Both the position numbers and the translations under genes were made by a program. From assembly GCF_905404315.1 (NCBI RefSeq), contig NC_066292.1, positions 9,486,001-9,550,000 on the forward strand: a stretch of DNA of 64,000 nt. Reading direction: 5' to 3'. This DNA comes from Leptidea sinapis. Its lineage: Eukaryota > Arthropoda > Insecta > Lepidoptera > Pieridae. This document shows positions 1 through 10,679 of the stretch, one piece after another; positions within the stretch are counted from its first letter, which is position 1, and the number at the start of each line of letters is the position of its first letter. Under the pieces are notes generated by a model. That model saw only the letters and a list, made by a program, of their open reading frames with translations, was not told the origin of the DNA and did no database searches.

Positions 1-57
1 ATACAATACTAGTTTTTTTTCACGGGCTGTGTTGCAAACCAGAAGATTCGTAGGAGA

Positions 58-312
58 AAAAAAGTCACCGAGATAGCCGAAATGATTGCGAAACTGAAGT
101 GGCAGTGGACAGTGTATAGAGTTTGACGGACAGATGGCCAGACGTGCAGAAAAGTCCTCGAATGGTGACCACATACCGGCAGACGTAGTGTTGGTCGCCG
201 GAATACGTTGGAATAGAGCAGCGCAGGACCGATCGTCGTGAAGATCTTTGAGGGATGCCTTAGTCCAGCAGTGGACGCGGACGTCTTCCGGCTACTGGTG
301 ATGATGAGCAAG
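58..312 (+). mobile_element. RTE-like LINE, 3'-terminal fragment
   Basis: Translation from about 64 gives TEIAEMIAKLKWQWTVYR, then interrupted frames with RRSVGRR and SSAGPIVVKIFEGCLSPAVD. The last part resembles, out of frame, the usual RTE C-terminus (AAQDRS..WKSLGE.F.QQWT). It ends near CTTCCGGCTACTGGTGATGATGA, the short GATGAT tail typical of these elements. Stops and frameshifts make it a dead 5'-truncated copy. It is the same family as 62890-63045. Confidence 0.6.
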
Positions 313-473
313 ATTTTTGTAATAAAATTTTATGCTTACCACTTCTTCACAAGGTTCATTAATTCAGACAGAAAGAAAACAAATGAAAATAAACCACTCC
401 ATTTCAATGTTATCAGAACCAGCCAAACACAAATATTATAGTTAAATAATGCATGATATGCAAGAAGTTTGTT

Positions 474-525
474 CATTATAACGGTTCCGTTTTTTTGGAA
501 TTTGGCTAAGGAACCCTAAAAATGC
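474..525 (+). repeat. Fragment of a GGTTCCGT...GGAACCCTAAA interspersed repeat
   Basis: The words TAACGGTTCCGT and TTGGCTA.GGAACCCTAAAAA match the end of the 0.6-kb repeat seen complete at 39055-39690 and 51640-52225. Only the terminal 50 bases are present. Confidence 0.4.
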
Positions 526-621
526 CATATCTATTAATTATTATAATAATTAAGAGCCTCAATATATAATATCTGAATTAATAATAATTTACAGCTCTCA
601 ATGTAAACTAAATCTCCTAAG

Positions 622-868
622 AAAATTTATTGAAGTAGGTGTTACTTTGCGGAAATCCATAATTATCCAAATGATTTGAGTTTCCTTTAGTGTTAATTCC
701 GCCAATATTTGTCTTTAAACAATTTAACACGTCTTTCGCCTCTACATGAGGCATTCTCAGGACGTATTGCCTCGCCAAAATCTGGCACGAGACTGAAATG
801 CAGTCTCTGTCGAAACTGAAAGACAAATTTGTTGGAATTAACACTAAAGAAAACTCAAATCAATTGGA
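622..868. mobile_element. 247-bp foldback insertion with 13-bp target duplication
   Basis: The direct repeat TAAATCTCCTAAG occurs at 609-621 and 869-881 and brackets the insert. Inside, 665-700 and 834-869 are inverted copies matching at 34 of 36 positions (core GATTTGAGTTT and TAGTGTTAATTCC), and weaker pairing extends the arms to about 50 bases. The outer segment (GTAGGTGTTA.TTTGCGGAAATCC) recurs at 29607-29655 just upstream of a Penelope fragment. A 13-bp duplication is long for a cut-and-paste transposon and fits a retroelement. The minus-strand frame through it has no recognised product. Confidence 0.6.
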
Positions 869-1311
869 TAAATCTCCTAAGTTTCCTTCTTGAGAAGGAA
901 ATTATTTTTATGTATACCCATGACAGTTTTACCCAAAGACATACGTTATGTACACGATACTTGAAACACTTAAAACCGTACTATAAATTACCGTGTAATA
1001 CAATTTAAGTCAAGTTTATACCAAACATGTCTTGATATCGTTCTCCTGAGTGCACTTTGTAGGAAATTGTTTCCAAAATGATCATAAAACTAACGAGATA
1101 GTTTGTAATGTAAGCTGTGTAGTCTTTGATGCTTAATCCCGTGACTAATTTAGCAATTTACATTTTGTACAGGTACATTTATATAAGTAAGTGAATATAA
1201 AGTCTATCTAATCATTACGGCTTATAGGGAATTATGAGATACGGCACGCTGCCATATTCTATAACGGACGGGCAGTATAATATATAAGCAACAGCATATA
1301 GATAAGATAAA

Positions 1312-1639
1312 TCTAATATATAAAATTCTCGTGTGGTGTTAAACATTGAACTCCTCCGAAACGGCTTGACCGATTCTCATGAAATTTTGAGTGCATATTG
1401 GTTTGGTCTGAGAATCGGACAATATCTGTTATATTATATCTACTATTTTCATCCCCCTAAATGTTAAGGGTGGTCCACACGATTTTTTTTAATATTTTTG
1501 ACATTTTTTTAAATTTGTTTGATTATGAGTCAGCATTAAAAAATACATACAACTTCAAATTTTCACCCATCCACGATCAACAGTTACTTTTGTATCGCGT
1601 TTTTAATATCGGCAATACAACGTTTGCTGGGTCAGCTAG
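1312..1639 (+). mobile_element. Non-autonomous Helitron (type 1)
   Basis: Starts TCTAATATATAAAATTC and ends GGGTCAGCTAG, sitting between A (1311) and T (1640), as Helitrons insert. A short stem (GGCAA/TTGCT) lies just before the end. There is no Rep/helicase sequence. Close copies lie at 18893, 34289, 38540, 40132 and 60982. Confidence 0.75.
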
Positions 1640-1881
1640 TAACTTACAATATTTTACAATAATATTGCCAAAAACAGGTATCCCTTAAATTATATTACGG
1701 TTTCCGAAAAATTCAACATGGTGCGATACCTACTAAACAAAAATATGATTTATTTTGAGATTGTATAGGTCGTTTTGTAACATAAAAGAATATTGTAACT
1801 AACTAACTCTATGTATGGGATATGATAAAATAAATAAACATTTTAATATATGTTAGTGCATCACTTACATAGACGTATCAT

Positions 1882-2085
1882 TGTGTAAGCATTATTGTGT
1901 TTCGGTCTGAAGGGTCGTAGCTTGTAAAATTACTGGGCAAATGAGACTTATGTAATTATGTCTTCAGGTGGCGTGCGCAATTGTTGTTTCGGTCAGAAGT
2001 TTTGGGGTTTTGTAATGGGCAGGGCGTATCAATTACCATCAGCTGAACGTCCTGCTCGTTTCATTCCTTATTTTCATAAAAATAA
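1882..2085 (+). mobile_element. SINE-like family S, 5'-truncated copy
   Basis: Runs from GTGTAAGCATTATTGTGTTTC to the family 3' end TTATTTTCATAAAAA. It lacks the first 90 bases and part of the central hairpin, and diverges in the middle. Confidence 0.7.
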
Positions 2086-2167
2086 ATGAAAGTAGCTGTG
2101 AGTTCTGATTCGAATTTAGATTTAAATATTTATATTGAAAAGGTCTTCATAACTGAATATTGTGTTG

Positions 2168-2358
2168 TTATGAAAATAAGGGACGAGACGAGCAGGACGT
2201 TCAGCTGATTGTCATTGATACACAATGCCCATTACAATGCAGCGCCGCTCAAGATTATTGAAAAAACCCAACAATTCTGAGCGGCACTACAACTGCGCTC
2301 GTTACCTTGAGACATAAGATGTCAAGTCTCATTTGCCCAGTAATTTCACTAGCTGCGG
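2168..2358 (-). mobile_element. SINE-like family S, 5'-truncated copy
   Basis: Antisense copy beginning with the tail complement TTATGAAAATAAGGGACGAG and ending near CACTAGCTGCGGC. The large internal hairpin (GCCGCTCA...TGAGCGGC) is preserved. It lies 80 bp from the previous copy in opposite orientation. Confidence 0.75.
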
Positions 2359-2747
2359 CTAAATTGTTGTATATATAATGACGTAAGTAATAATTAAGTT
2401 ATTTAACTCTGCTTATTCAAGCTTAAAAAGTTGTCTCAATTTTATACACATTTTGTATAATCCAATCGCATTATTTAATATTTTTTTAATAAATTATTTG
2501 AAAAATTTCATAGCGTTGGAAAGCTAGCATAAAATTCCTTAATATCACATGTCAAATTCGATTCTACCTACAAAGAGAATGTCAAATAAAATTCGCAATA
2601 AAAGTGCATACGAAATAAAATTTCCAATATCGAAAAGCTGGAGACTTTCAATTTTAACTGGCAATATAAATAGCTTAAGATATAGACTAAGGAATTGAAT
2701 AGACGTAACAATAAAAACAAAAGTTTGTGAAGCTACTTGACTTCTTT

Positions 2748-2986
2748 TAAGGAGGACAAACGACCGTACGGTTCACCTGGTGTTAAGTGATCACCGCCAC
2801 CCACATTCTCTTGCAACACCAGAGTAATCACAGCAGCTTAGCCGCCCTTCAAGGAAGGTGTACGCGGTTTTTTTAAGGTATGTCGTATCCCGGAAACACC
2901 GCACAAGGAAGCTCCTTGAAAAGCGCACAGTAAAGGACCGCCACACATCCAGATAGTGGGGATGATATCCTAACTTGTGGAATGTC
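2748..2986 (-). mobile_element. LINE family L, truncated 3' end
   Basis: On the minus strand this encodes the last part of the LINE L ORF2 (CVWRS-type sequence through FLPRTTKLWNE, degraded) and the 3' end complementary to AAGGAGGACAAACG. It shares ACACCGCACAAGGAAGCTCC and the ATCACCGCC word with the 57-kb copy. Small deletions break the frame. Confidence 0.7.
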
Positions 2987-2989
2987 TAA

Positions 2990-3520
2990 CCCTAAGTTGT
3001 TTAGATTATAACATTATATTTTCCTAATTTTATTTTTATTTAATTTATTCACCAGTGGTAATTACAATATTACATTTATAATTATGCTAAGTTAAAAAAG
3101 TCTTATTACTAAAAGAAATTATGTGTGAAATAGATATATAATATTGGTATAAATTAAAAAACAAGCATTCGATAATGTAACAAAATCACGAAATGAACAA
3201 AATCTACCAAACAAGTCTAGATATAGATACTAAACAAATCAGTTTTTTTTTATGAATTTGTCAATAATATCTCATAACAAAGATAGTTAACCCTCAATTA
3301 CTATAGTTAGCTAAAATTAATTTTAAGTTTTTTTTTAGCTCCTGAGAAAGTTACTAAGAAATTTAAAATTCTAATTAGTAATTCATTTGAAACTATTCTT
3401 TCAATTTGATTTCTGAACGACGCGACACATCAAAGGAAAAACAAAGTCATTGTTTTTATTCAATTTCGAGCATTTTTCATATTTATTCACCTTTTAAACA
3501 TTCTCTGGGCTTCCACAATT
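2990..3520. other. AT-rich stretch, no gene seen
   Basis: Low-complexity A/T sequence with several TTTTTTT runs. No frame, RNA fold or repeat family was recognised. Confidence 0.5.
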
Positions 3521-3525
3521 AATGT

Positions 3526-3614
3526 AAGACCAAAATTAGCCAAATCGGTCCAGCCGTTCTCGAGCGAGCTTTTAGCGAGACTTACGAACAACAATTCATT
3601 TTTATATATATAGA
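3526..3614 (+). repeat. 3' end of a retroposon with ATATATAGAT tail
   Basis: Contains CAAATCGGTCCAGCCGTTCT and GCGAGACT.ACGAACAACAATTC, ending in TTTTATATATATAGAT. A diverged relative lies at 35070-35175. The pattern is that of an interspersed retroposon tail; the parent is not identified. Confidence 0.4.
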
Positions 3615-4171
3615 TATATTTTTTTGCATTTTTACGAAACCATGGCAACGAATCTCTGAAGAGTTTTAAGCATTTATTTGATTTATTGAAGAGTTTTATT
3701 ACCTTTATTGTTAGTTTTGTAGTTAGTTTGTACTATATTCTAGCATTGTGGTTATGCTGATAATAATTTGTAGTCAAGGACCCAAAGTAAAGGCGTATCA
3801 CATTAACTAAAGAAACTAATAACTTACTAAAATATTAGTGTAATTTGTACATTCAAAGACATTTCTGAAGATAAAATTAATAATTATTTATCCAGGAAGT
3901 CTAAATATTTTTTAACTTTTCACAAACTATCACTCAAATTTCAGTAGCAATTTACACTCGCCCAATATATAATTTATCGCAATCGACTTAATTTAAATTG
4001 GGTATTAAAAAATCACATTTTCATGTCCCTAAGGCTAGGCTACTATGGATGCGAGTTCTGACGAAAATTTGTCCTGACGAGTACGTCCGAAATCCTCGTC
4101 AGATAAAGGCGTTTACACTGTGTGCGTTTTCTGTTATTCTGATAGTCAGTTCGTTTCTGCCGTCCAGCGAA

Positions 4172-4383
4172 GATGGACGAATTTGATGAATATGATTTGA
4201 CATCGATAAAGAAGGTCTTACTTCCGTTGATATTCCCGAGGTGGACTTTGAGTCCCTACACAATGTGCCATTTTCACGGAGATATAATGACTACGGAAGA
4301 AGCGCGAATGAGACTAGAGAAACCTTGAAAAATTATTTTGTTAGTCCAGCAGGTGAAATTCCGTTTCAATACAACCTACTGTA
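4172..4383 (+). pseudogene. Harbinger transposase remnant (C-terminus)
   Basis: The frame reads DIDKEGLTSVDIPEVDFE, then SRRYNDYGRSANETRETLKN and YFVSPAGEIPFQYNLL, and stops at TAA 4381-4383. The RE.LK.YF......PFQ ending is the usual C-terminus of Harbinger (HARBI1-like) transposases. In another frame an ATG at 4173 gives MDEFDEYD, which may be the original N-terminus now joined almost directly to the C-terminus. The catalytic DDE core is absent. Confidence 0.7.
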
Positions 4384-4499
4384 ATAATCTATAGCTCTAC
4401 AAGTCATGTTCTTGATAGATTAATTAATGTAAACATTAATTCTAATTGCTCATGTACATAATTAATGTAAACCCTATATCAAAATAAAAAAATTGTACC

Positions 4500-4650
4500 T
4501 ACTGCTAGTGTTGAGTTCTGTAGCAACTTTCACCCACTTTTACCGAGAAATATCTCTGCTGTGGTAATTTTTGTCTCTCATATCCCACAAACTCCTGTTC
4601 TCGTACACGAGACTGATCAATTTATCGTTATCCATGGTGGAAACCCAATC
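4500..4650 (-). pseudogene. MADF-domain protein remnant of the Harbinger element
   Basis: The minus strand reads MDNDKLISLVYENRSLWD, MRDKNYHSRDISR, then after a -1/+2 slip KKWVKVATELNTSS. This matches the first half of a MADF (Myb/SANT-like DNA-binding) domain: acidic start, hydrophobic LI.LV, LWD....Y..RD, then W..VA.EL. Harbinger transposons carry such a second gene. The frame is broken near TCTCGGTAAAAG and the domain is truncated. Confidence 0.7.
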
Positions 4651-4849
4651 ACTCGAAAAAATCAAACTCGTTTGAACGCTCGAGTGGTTCTGACGGCGTC
4701 GTGCATGTTCTGACGCGTTCGTCGTTGCCAGTGTAAACACTGTCATTGGATACCAGGCGTTTGTTTCTTCTGACGAATCCGTCAGAACTCGTCAGAACAA
4801 ATTTTCGTCAGAACTCGCATCCATAGTTACCCTAGCCTAAGAGTATATA

Positions 4850-5690
4850 TCGTATTACAATATCCAGATGATGTGGCATTGAGTCTAAATCCACCTTATT
4901 GGCAAACGAACAGATTTTATAACAATCATTATTCGATTCGATTATTATTGTCTTTTGTTAAATTACATTAATTGAGGGCAAAAAAAGACTTGTAGCATTT
5001 CTTGTGCCGTTTTGCTCTGTCAGAGCGCCAACTGTATCCGAAGCGGTAGTAGATATTTAATTGAGATCAAATAGAATTATCAAGGAGTTAATTTTGAAAA
5101 ATTAACTAATTCTATCTAAATAAATATCCATTTTCATTATTACTTAAAAAAATCTTGAAAAAGTTATTTAGTTCAATAAAAACAACCAAATAAGACCTCA
5201 TACTTAAGAAGAACTCAATACCAATTAACGTGGTTCGTTTGTTCCAACTGAACCCTCTTAGTAATTAGGGATTCATTAGAGTATTTTTCAGTAATTGTCT
5301 TTTGATGGTTTTGTAATTAAAAAGAACTAAACAGAGCCAGTTTCAGAAAAGTTAATGAGGTATTTAACTTATAAGATATATTTTTATATGAAAATTATTT
5401 ATATATTAAAAATAATATAAATTAAACTAACATGATAAATTATTGTGATAATAGTATAAATTTCAACTGTAACACTTACTTTAGTAATTTGTTTGGAAAT
5501 GGAAAATTAAATGGCAGATTTTAGATATGAGGCGTTGTTCGTGCATGGAGGAGGTACGTGCTTTGATATTGTGTAAGATTGTCGTAAAGCAAAAGCTCGT
5601 TCCGTTGTAAATAAAATAAAAAGTAGAATTAAAACGTAAAAACAACAAGAAACGTAATTTATTATAAAACTAGTAAGTTTATTTGCAATG
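4850..5690. other. AT-rich stretch, no gene seen
   Basis: A/T-rich sequence with only short chance frames. No recognised repeat family. Confidence 0.5.
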
Positions 5691-5692
5691 AC

Positions 5693-5932
5693 ACTTTTTT
5701 TATGGAATCACAAGAATGAAAAGAATCACAAGAGCGTTGCCGGCCTTTAAAGAAGGTATACGCGCTTTTTTTAAAGGTACCCATGTCCTATTGTCCGGGA
5801 AACACCGCACAAGGAAGCTCATTCCACAGCTTTGTAGTACGAGGAAGAAAGCTCCTTGAAAACCGCACTGTGGAGGAACGCCACACATCCAGATGGTGAG
5901 GATGATATCCTAACTTGTGGCGTGTCGTGCGC
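5693..5932 (-). mobile_element. LINE family L, truncated 3' end
   Basis: Minus-strand translation gives CGFQGAFFLVLQSCGMSFLV in one frame, and FLPRTTKLWNE with YDMGTFKK-like sequence in the right frame. About 75 bases near the 3' end (from GGAGGACAAACG to the CAACACCAG block) are missing, although the TTTTTATGGA terminus is present. Confidence 0.7.
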
Positions 5933-6270
5933 TTATTTAATACTTATTTTTGTTTTAATATAAATAGTCGCGTTATCAATTTTAATAACTTAGCCGCTTT
6001 CGATAAGCTCCGTCTAGAGTTTCCTATTCTGCTGAGATAAATTCAAACTGAATTTTGCAGTATTTCTCATTATAGATATTTTATTCATGGGGAAATTTTA
6101 TTTTACCTCACGATTGTTATTCTCGTCTTTTATTGTTATGACGATCGGTTTTATAAACGAAATGTTCTGGAAATTCTGTTGTTGAAATTTTATGTGAGCC
6201 ATTCCTTTCAAATTTTATCACATTAAGTGTTTTATTTGTTAGGAGTCTTATTTTTTTATGAATGTATACA

Positions 6271-6461
6271 TCTATATATATAAGAGATTTCCACGCATAT
6301 AGTCACTCATCACGATATCTCTGGAACCATTAGGCGTAGAGACTTGAGATTTGGTAGGAATATTCCTTTCGCCGAGTAGAGGTCAGCTAAGAACGAATTT
6401 TACGACATTCCACCCGAAAGAGTTTTTTTTTTAATATGACAGCGCCTGTCGGGTCAGCTAG
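6271..6461 (+). mobile_element. Non-autonomous Helitron (type 2)
   Basis: Starts TCTATATATATAAGAG, ends GGGTCAGCTAG, with A before and T after. A 5-bp hairpin GACAG/CTGTC lies 7 bases upstream of CTAG. The body (GAGATTTCCACGCATATAG) is unrelated to type 1. A truncated relative is at 20338-20446. Confidence 0.7.
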
Positions 6462-6529
6462 TACAGTATTATATAGCATTGACATTGAGCACTATCGGAT
6501 GACACTAATTAAGAAGTTAGATTTATAAA

Positions 6530-7200
6530 GAGTCAAATATCGACTTATGCGTAGACTTAAGAAGATCTCTACCTTAGATACAGCATGATAGAAAAGGAAA
6601 GGGAATATATACTACAATAGTAACCGATTTTAATGACAAGTTTGTTTGAAATCTTAGATTAAGGATTGGTCTCCGCTATCACAGGCGTGGTCGCAAAGTG
6701 CGGCAACAAATACTACGCCTAAGTGGGCGTTCTCGAGCCAATCTCGAACAATGTGTGACGTAGACGAGCCACATGTTTTATTAAACTTTGCTAATAATTG
6801 AAATAAGAAAGACACTGGGATCACATATCATCAGTAAGTATTTTATTAATTTCAATGTAAAATAACTTTAAAATTTTGTAATATACACATGTTACAAAAT
6901 TTGAAAGATGCCATTGAGTGTCAAGATGCCACGCACGGGGCATCTTTAGAAATAGCCAAACCACACTACAATTTAAAGTTGCCGTTATAAAAAATCTATT
7001 GTTCTTAGGTAGTATGGTATCTAGTTGGAGCTTAGCGGAGACCAATATTTAATTAGGTAAATACCGTTTAAAGCATAGACTTAAGAACATCCTTAACGGA
7101 GATGCAGCAAGATAGAAAAGGAAAGGGATTCTATACACTATAATACTAACCGATTTTAATGACAAATCGTAAACAGTCAGCTTTGTTTGAATTAACTCCT
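6530..7200. repeat. Diverged direct duplication flanking a TIR element
   Basis: 6530-6655 and about 7062-7195 are diverged copies of one another (shared TAGACTTAAGAA, GATAGAAAAGGAAAGGGA, TAACCGATTTTAATGACAA). Between them sits an inverted-repeat element (6665-7046). Confidence 0.5.
6665..7046. mobile_element. MITE-like element with 13-bp perfect TIRs
   Basis: ATTGGTCTCCGCT at 6665-6677 is the exact reverse complement of 7034-7046. The 382-bp interior has no recognised protein. No target duplication could be defined, so the superfamily is open. Confidence 0.5.
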
Positions 7201-7349
7201 TAGTATTATAAATTTTAAACACAATAAGTCACCCATTATCGGGCTGACAGGTCATCTTTACGCTTCTATAGTCTATGGTTTAAGGGTCCAAAGAGCATTG
7301 TCACATGAATTCTGCAACTTTTAGCAAGTCTTAACTTAACATCTAATTT

Positions 7350-7451
7350 TAAGGTGACGAGCACAATTGTAGTGCCACTCAGAGTTCTTGGGTTTGCCAA
7401 GAATCCTGCTTGGCACTGCATGTAGTGGGCAGTGCGTATCAATTACCATCT
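7350..7451 (+). mobile_element. SINE-like family S, internal fragment
   Basis: Covers AAGGTGACGAGCACAATTGT through TCAATTACCATC and stops short of the normal 3' end. The 5' end of LINE L copy 1 begins immediately after it, suggesting the LINE landed in or beside it. Confidence 0.65.
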
Positions 7452-7625
7452 TTACCTAAAAATAATGGGTGAGTCCCAGGCCCATGGGTGTCGTAAGAGG
7501 CGACTAAGGGCTATTTAGAAGTGGGAGAGTCACGCTGCCGTCTTATGAAGTCAGCACAATCGGGCCAGACTCGTCCGGGTTAATTACCACACTCGCACAG
7601 AATACCGGCGTGAAGTAGCGGCCTA

Positions 7626-10590
7626 GTGCCGCTATGTTTCGCATGGGTTAGTGTCGAGGACCGGTGGCTATCCCCCCCTCCTTCCCCAGCAAAGATTATG
7701 AAAGCGGTCCTTAAAGAGATAGTACCCCAGGAGGGTACCGGCTCTACCAGAATCGAAGAATCCCTCCCCTCTGGGGAGGGCACAGAAGCGCGCATGACCA
7801 AGGACAAACGAGGCAGTAACACCACGGCACCCCGCTCCACACTCAACGTGGACTTTTGCAATATAAGGGGAATTCACTCCAACTTAAACGCCGTCCACGA
7901 CCATCTTGAGACGGCGAAGCCGGCCTTTTTTTTTTTAACGTACCCCGGGTACAAAATTGAGCATAATTTTTTGCCTCATGCCGAGGTATGTCTGTACGTT
8001 ATATACGTTATATATCTGCTGTCACCGTCTCGGCAATTTTGAGGGTAGAGACCTGTCCACTCTCTAACTCCGCGTAGATTTAGAGGACTGCGTCCGCATC
8101 TATGCGTGTGTCTACAGGTCCGATACTGGTAACGCAGAAACCGATCATCTCATGGGCTGCGTTCAAGCGGCAATTGACGACGTGATTGCACAGATCCCCT
8201 CCGCTGAAATCATAGTCTTGGGTGATTTCAACGGGCACAATGCCGAATGGCTTGGATCACGTACCACAGACTACGCAGGGCGATCTGTGCATAATTTTGC
8301 ATTGGCGTATGGTCTGTCCCAATTGGTTGAGTCGCAGCTCCCGGATGTGAATAGCCACATGCCGTCCTTATTAGATCTTCTGCATACTACACATCCCGAT
8401 GGTTACCAGGTCTTTGCCGACGCCCCTCTCGGAACGTCCAACCATTACCTGGTCAGGAGTGTAGTGCCTATCCGACGCCCACTAGTCAAGTCAGCAGATT
8501 GGGATAGGATGCGTTCTTTTTTTGCATCCTACCCTTGGGGCAGGGTTTGTTTCCCTTCGGATGATCCTAGTGCCTGCGCCGTTGCAGTAGCCGATCGGTG
8601 GTTGATCACAGCCCTGGTTCGATGCATCAGTAAAGCAGCATCTGACTAAAACAACAGGCGTATCGAACTTGGGTTGCGGCGCTGGGCACAAAGGATCTGA
8701 ACTGCATAGTTCTTAAGAGGAAATACAACCGTGCGTCCAAATTTTTTAAGCGGCAAATCGCCCGTGCAAAGTCAAAACACGTCGTCAAAATCGGCGAGCA
8801 GCATTCGAGTTACCCGACCTGAACACGCAAGTTCTGGTCGTTGTCGAAAGCTGCTCTTGCTAACTTCAGCCAGCCGTCGTTGCACATGAGGAATTACACC
8901 CTGGCCCATACGGCAAAAGAGAAAGCTGATCTCCTGTGCGCTCTTTTCGCCTCTAACTCGACTCTTGACGGCAACGGAAAAACACCGTTCACAAGTACAG
9001 TTCAGACAGAAAACTGTTAGGCGAGCTCTGTTTTCGTTAGACGTCAGGAAGTCGAGCGGGCCGCATGGCATTTCTCCAATCGTGCTTAGAACGTGTGCCC
9101 CTGAGTTAATAACGCGTTTGTTCCGGCACTTTTATTCCAAAGGCGTAGTCCCTGACTCATGGAAGTCAGCCCTTGTCCATCCGATCCAAAAAAAAGGAGA
9201 CTGTTCGGATCCGGCAAACTACAGGCCTATTGCTATTACCTCCCTATTCTCCAAAATCATGGAGAGCATAATTAGCCGTCAGCTCTTGGTATACCTAGAG
9301 GGTCACCAGTTGATCAACGACCGACAATACGGCTTTCGCCATGGTCGGTGGGCAGGTGATCTTCTGGTATACCTAACACAAAGATGGGCTGCGGCTATTG
9401 AAAGCAAGGGGGAAGGCCTGGCAGTTATCCTGGATATAGCGAAGGCCTTTGATCGTGTATGGCACAAGGCGCTTCTCTCAAAACTTCCATCATTTGGGCT
9501 TCCCGAGAGCTTGTGCAAGTGGACCTCCAGCTTCCTCACTGGGCGCAGCATACAGATCGTTATCGAATGACATTGCTCGAACCCGAAGCCCGTGAATGCT
9601 GGAATACCCCAAGGCTGCGTGCTATCTTCTACGCTGTTTCATCTGCATATCAATGATATGTTGGTCCTCCAACATTCGTTGTTCAACAGACGACAGCACT
9701 GGTGATGCCGTATACACGGGCCATGCAGGTCTCTCTCGGGAAATCGTCGACCAGTGCCGGGAGAAACTTGTGTCTTCTATCGAGTCCTCTCTTGAGAAGG
9801 TCGCGGAATGGGGTAACTTGAACCTTGTCCAATTTAACCCCCAGAAGACTCAAGTTTGCGCGTTTACCACTAAAAAAGCCCCAATTGTCGTATCACCGCT
9901 CTTCGACAACACTTCCCTTAAAGCCTCGTCTAGTATGGGAATAATGGGTCTCGAAATCTCGAGCGATTGCCAATTTCGTGGCCATCTGGAAGGCAAAGCC
10001 AAATTGGCTTCAAAGAAATTGGCCGTCGTTAATAGAGCACGGCAATACTTCAAGCCGGCCCACATTCTAGCGTAGTACAAAGCGCAGGTCCGGCCACACA
10101 TGGAGTATTGCTGTCATCTCAGCTCTGGCGCACCCCAGTATCTGCTCGATCCATTTGACCGCGTGAAACGCAAAGCAGTTCGAATTGTCGGGGACCCAGT
10201 GCTCCGTGACCAGTTGGATCACTTGGCATTGCGTAGAGACGTCGCTTCATTGTGTGTCTTCTACCGCATTTATCACGGGGAGTGTTCCGAAGAGCTGTTT
10301 AACCTAATCAGGTTAAACAGCTCTTCGGAACACTGAATTCCACCTTCGCACGACACGCCACAAGCTAGGATATCATCACCACAGTCTGGATGTGTTGCGG
10401 TCCTCCACAGTGCGGTTTACAAGGAGCTTTCTTCCACGTACTACAAAGCTGTGGAATGAACTTCCTTGTGCGGTGTTTCCGGGACGATACGACATGGGTA
10501 CCTTCAAAAAAAGCGCGTACACCTTCCTGTACCTTCTTCCACAAGGCCGGCAACGCTCCTGTGATTCCTCTGGTGTTGCAAGAGATTGTG
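7626..10590 (+). pseudogene. LINE L ORF2 pseudogene (endonuclease/reverse transcriptase)
   Basis: The APE-type endonuclease begins CNIRGIHSNLNA (about 7857) and continues with LGDFNGHNAEWL (8219). RT blocks follow: LDVRKSSGPHGISP, HPIQKKGDCSDPANYRPIAI, QYGFRH, LDIAKAFDRVWH. Against the 57-kb copy it has lost roughly 45 nt near 7930, 6 nt near 8335, about 33 nt near 8485, 50 nt at 8584 between CCGAT repeats, and about 33 nt near 8985. The YADD box is destroyed near 9675 (small deletion plus frameshift). A stop interrupts the C-terminal part at 10072. A 28-bp palindromic insertion lies near 10310. No intact product is possible. Confidence 0.85.
10281..10334. repeat. Perfect 25-bp palindrome inside LINE L copy 1
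   Basis: 10281-10305 (AGTGTTCCGAAGAG...) is the exact reverse complement of 10310-10334, separated by AATC. In the 57-kb and 56-kb copies the same place continues with single-copy ORF sequence (CCTGCCGCC...), so the second arm is an added inverted duplicate of the LINE's own sequence. Confidence 0.9.
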
Positions 10591-10679
10591 GGCGGCGGTG
10601 ATCACTTAACAACAGGTGACCTTGTTGTTTTTATGGAAAAGGTTTGTCCTCATATTCCATAAAAAAAACTGTACCACCT

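Larger units (their letters stand above)
4033..4837. mobile_element. PIF/Harbinger DNA transposon, internally deleted
   Basis: The terminal inverted repeats start GGCTAGG and share a perfect 29-bp block (4042 onward and its complement near 4826) with further imperfect pairing inward. The 3-bp direct repeat TAA flanks both ends (4030-4032 and 4838-4840), matching the TWA target duplication of Harbinger. The 805-bp element holds the end of the transposase gene on the plus strand and part of a MADF-domain gene on the minus strand, facing each other as in autonomous Harbinger elements. It cannot move itself. Confidence 0.85.
7456..10672 (+). mobile_element. LINE family L copy 1 (CR1/Jockey superfamily), long but degraded
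   Basis: Starts in an untranslated leader (GGTGTCGTAAGAGGCGACTA, then GCACAGAATACCGGCGTGAA), runs through endonuclease and reverse transcriptase coding sequence, and ends TATTCCATAAAAAAA. It retains about 250 bp of 5' sequence missing from the 57-kb copy. Compared with that copy it has several internal deletions and one foldback insertion, so it is not functional. Confidence 0.85.
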
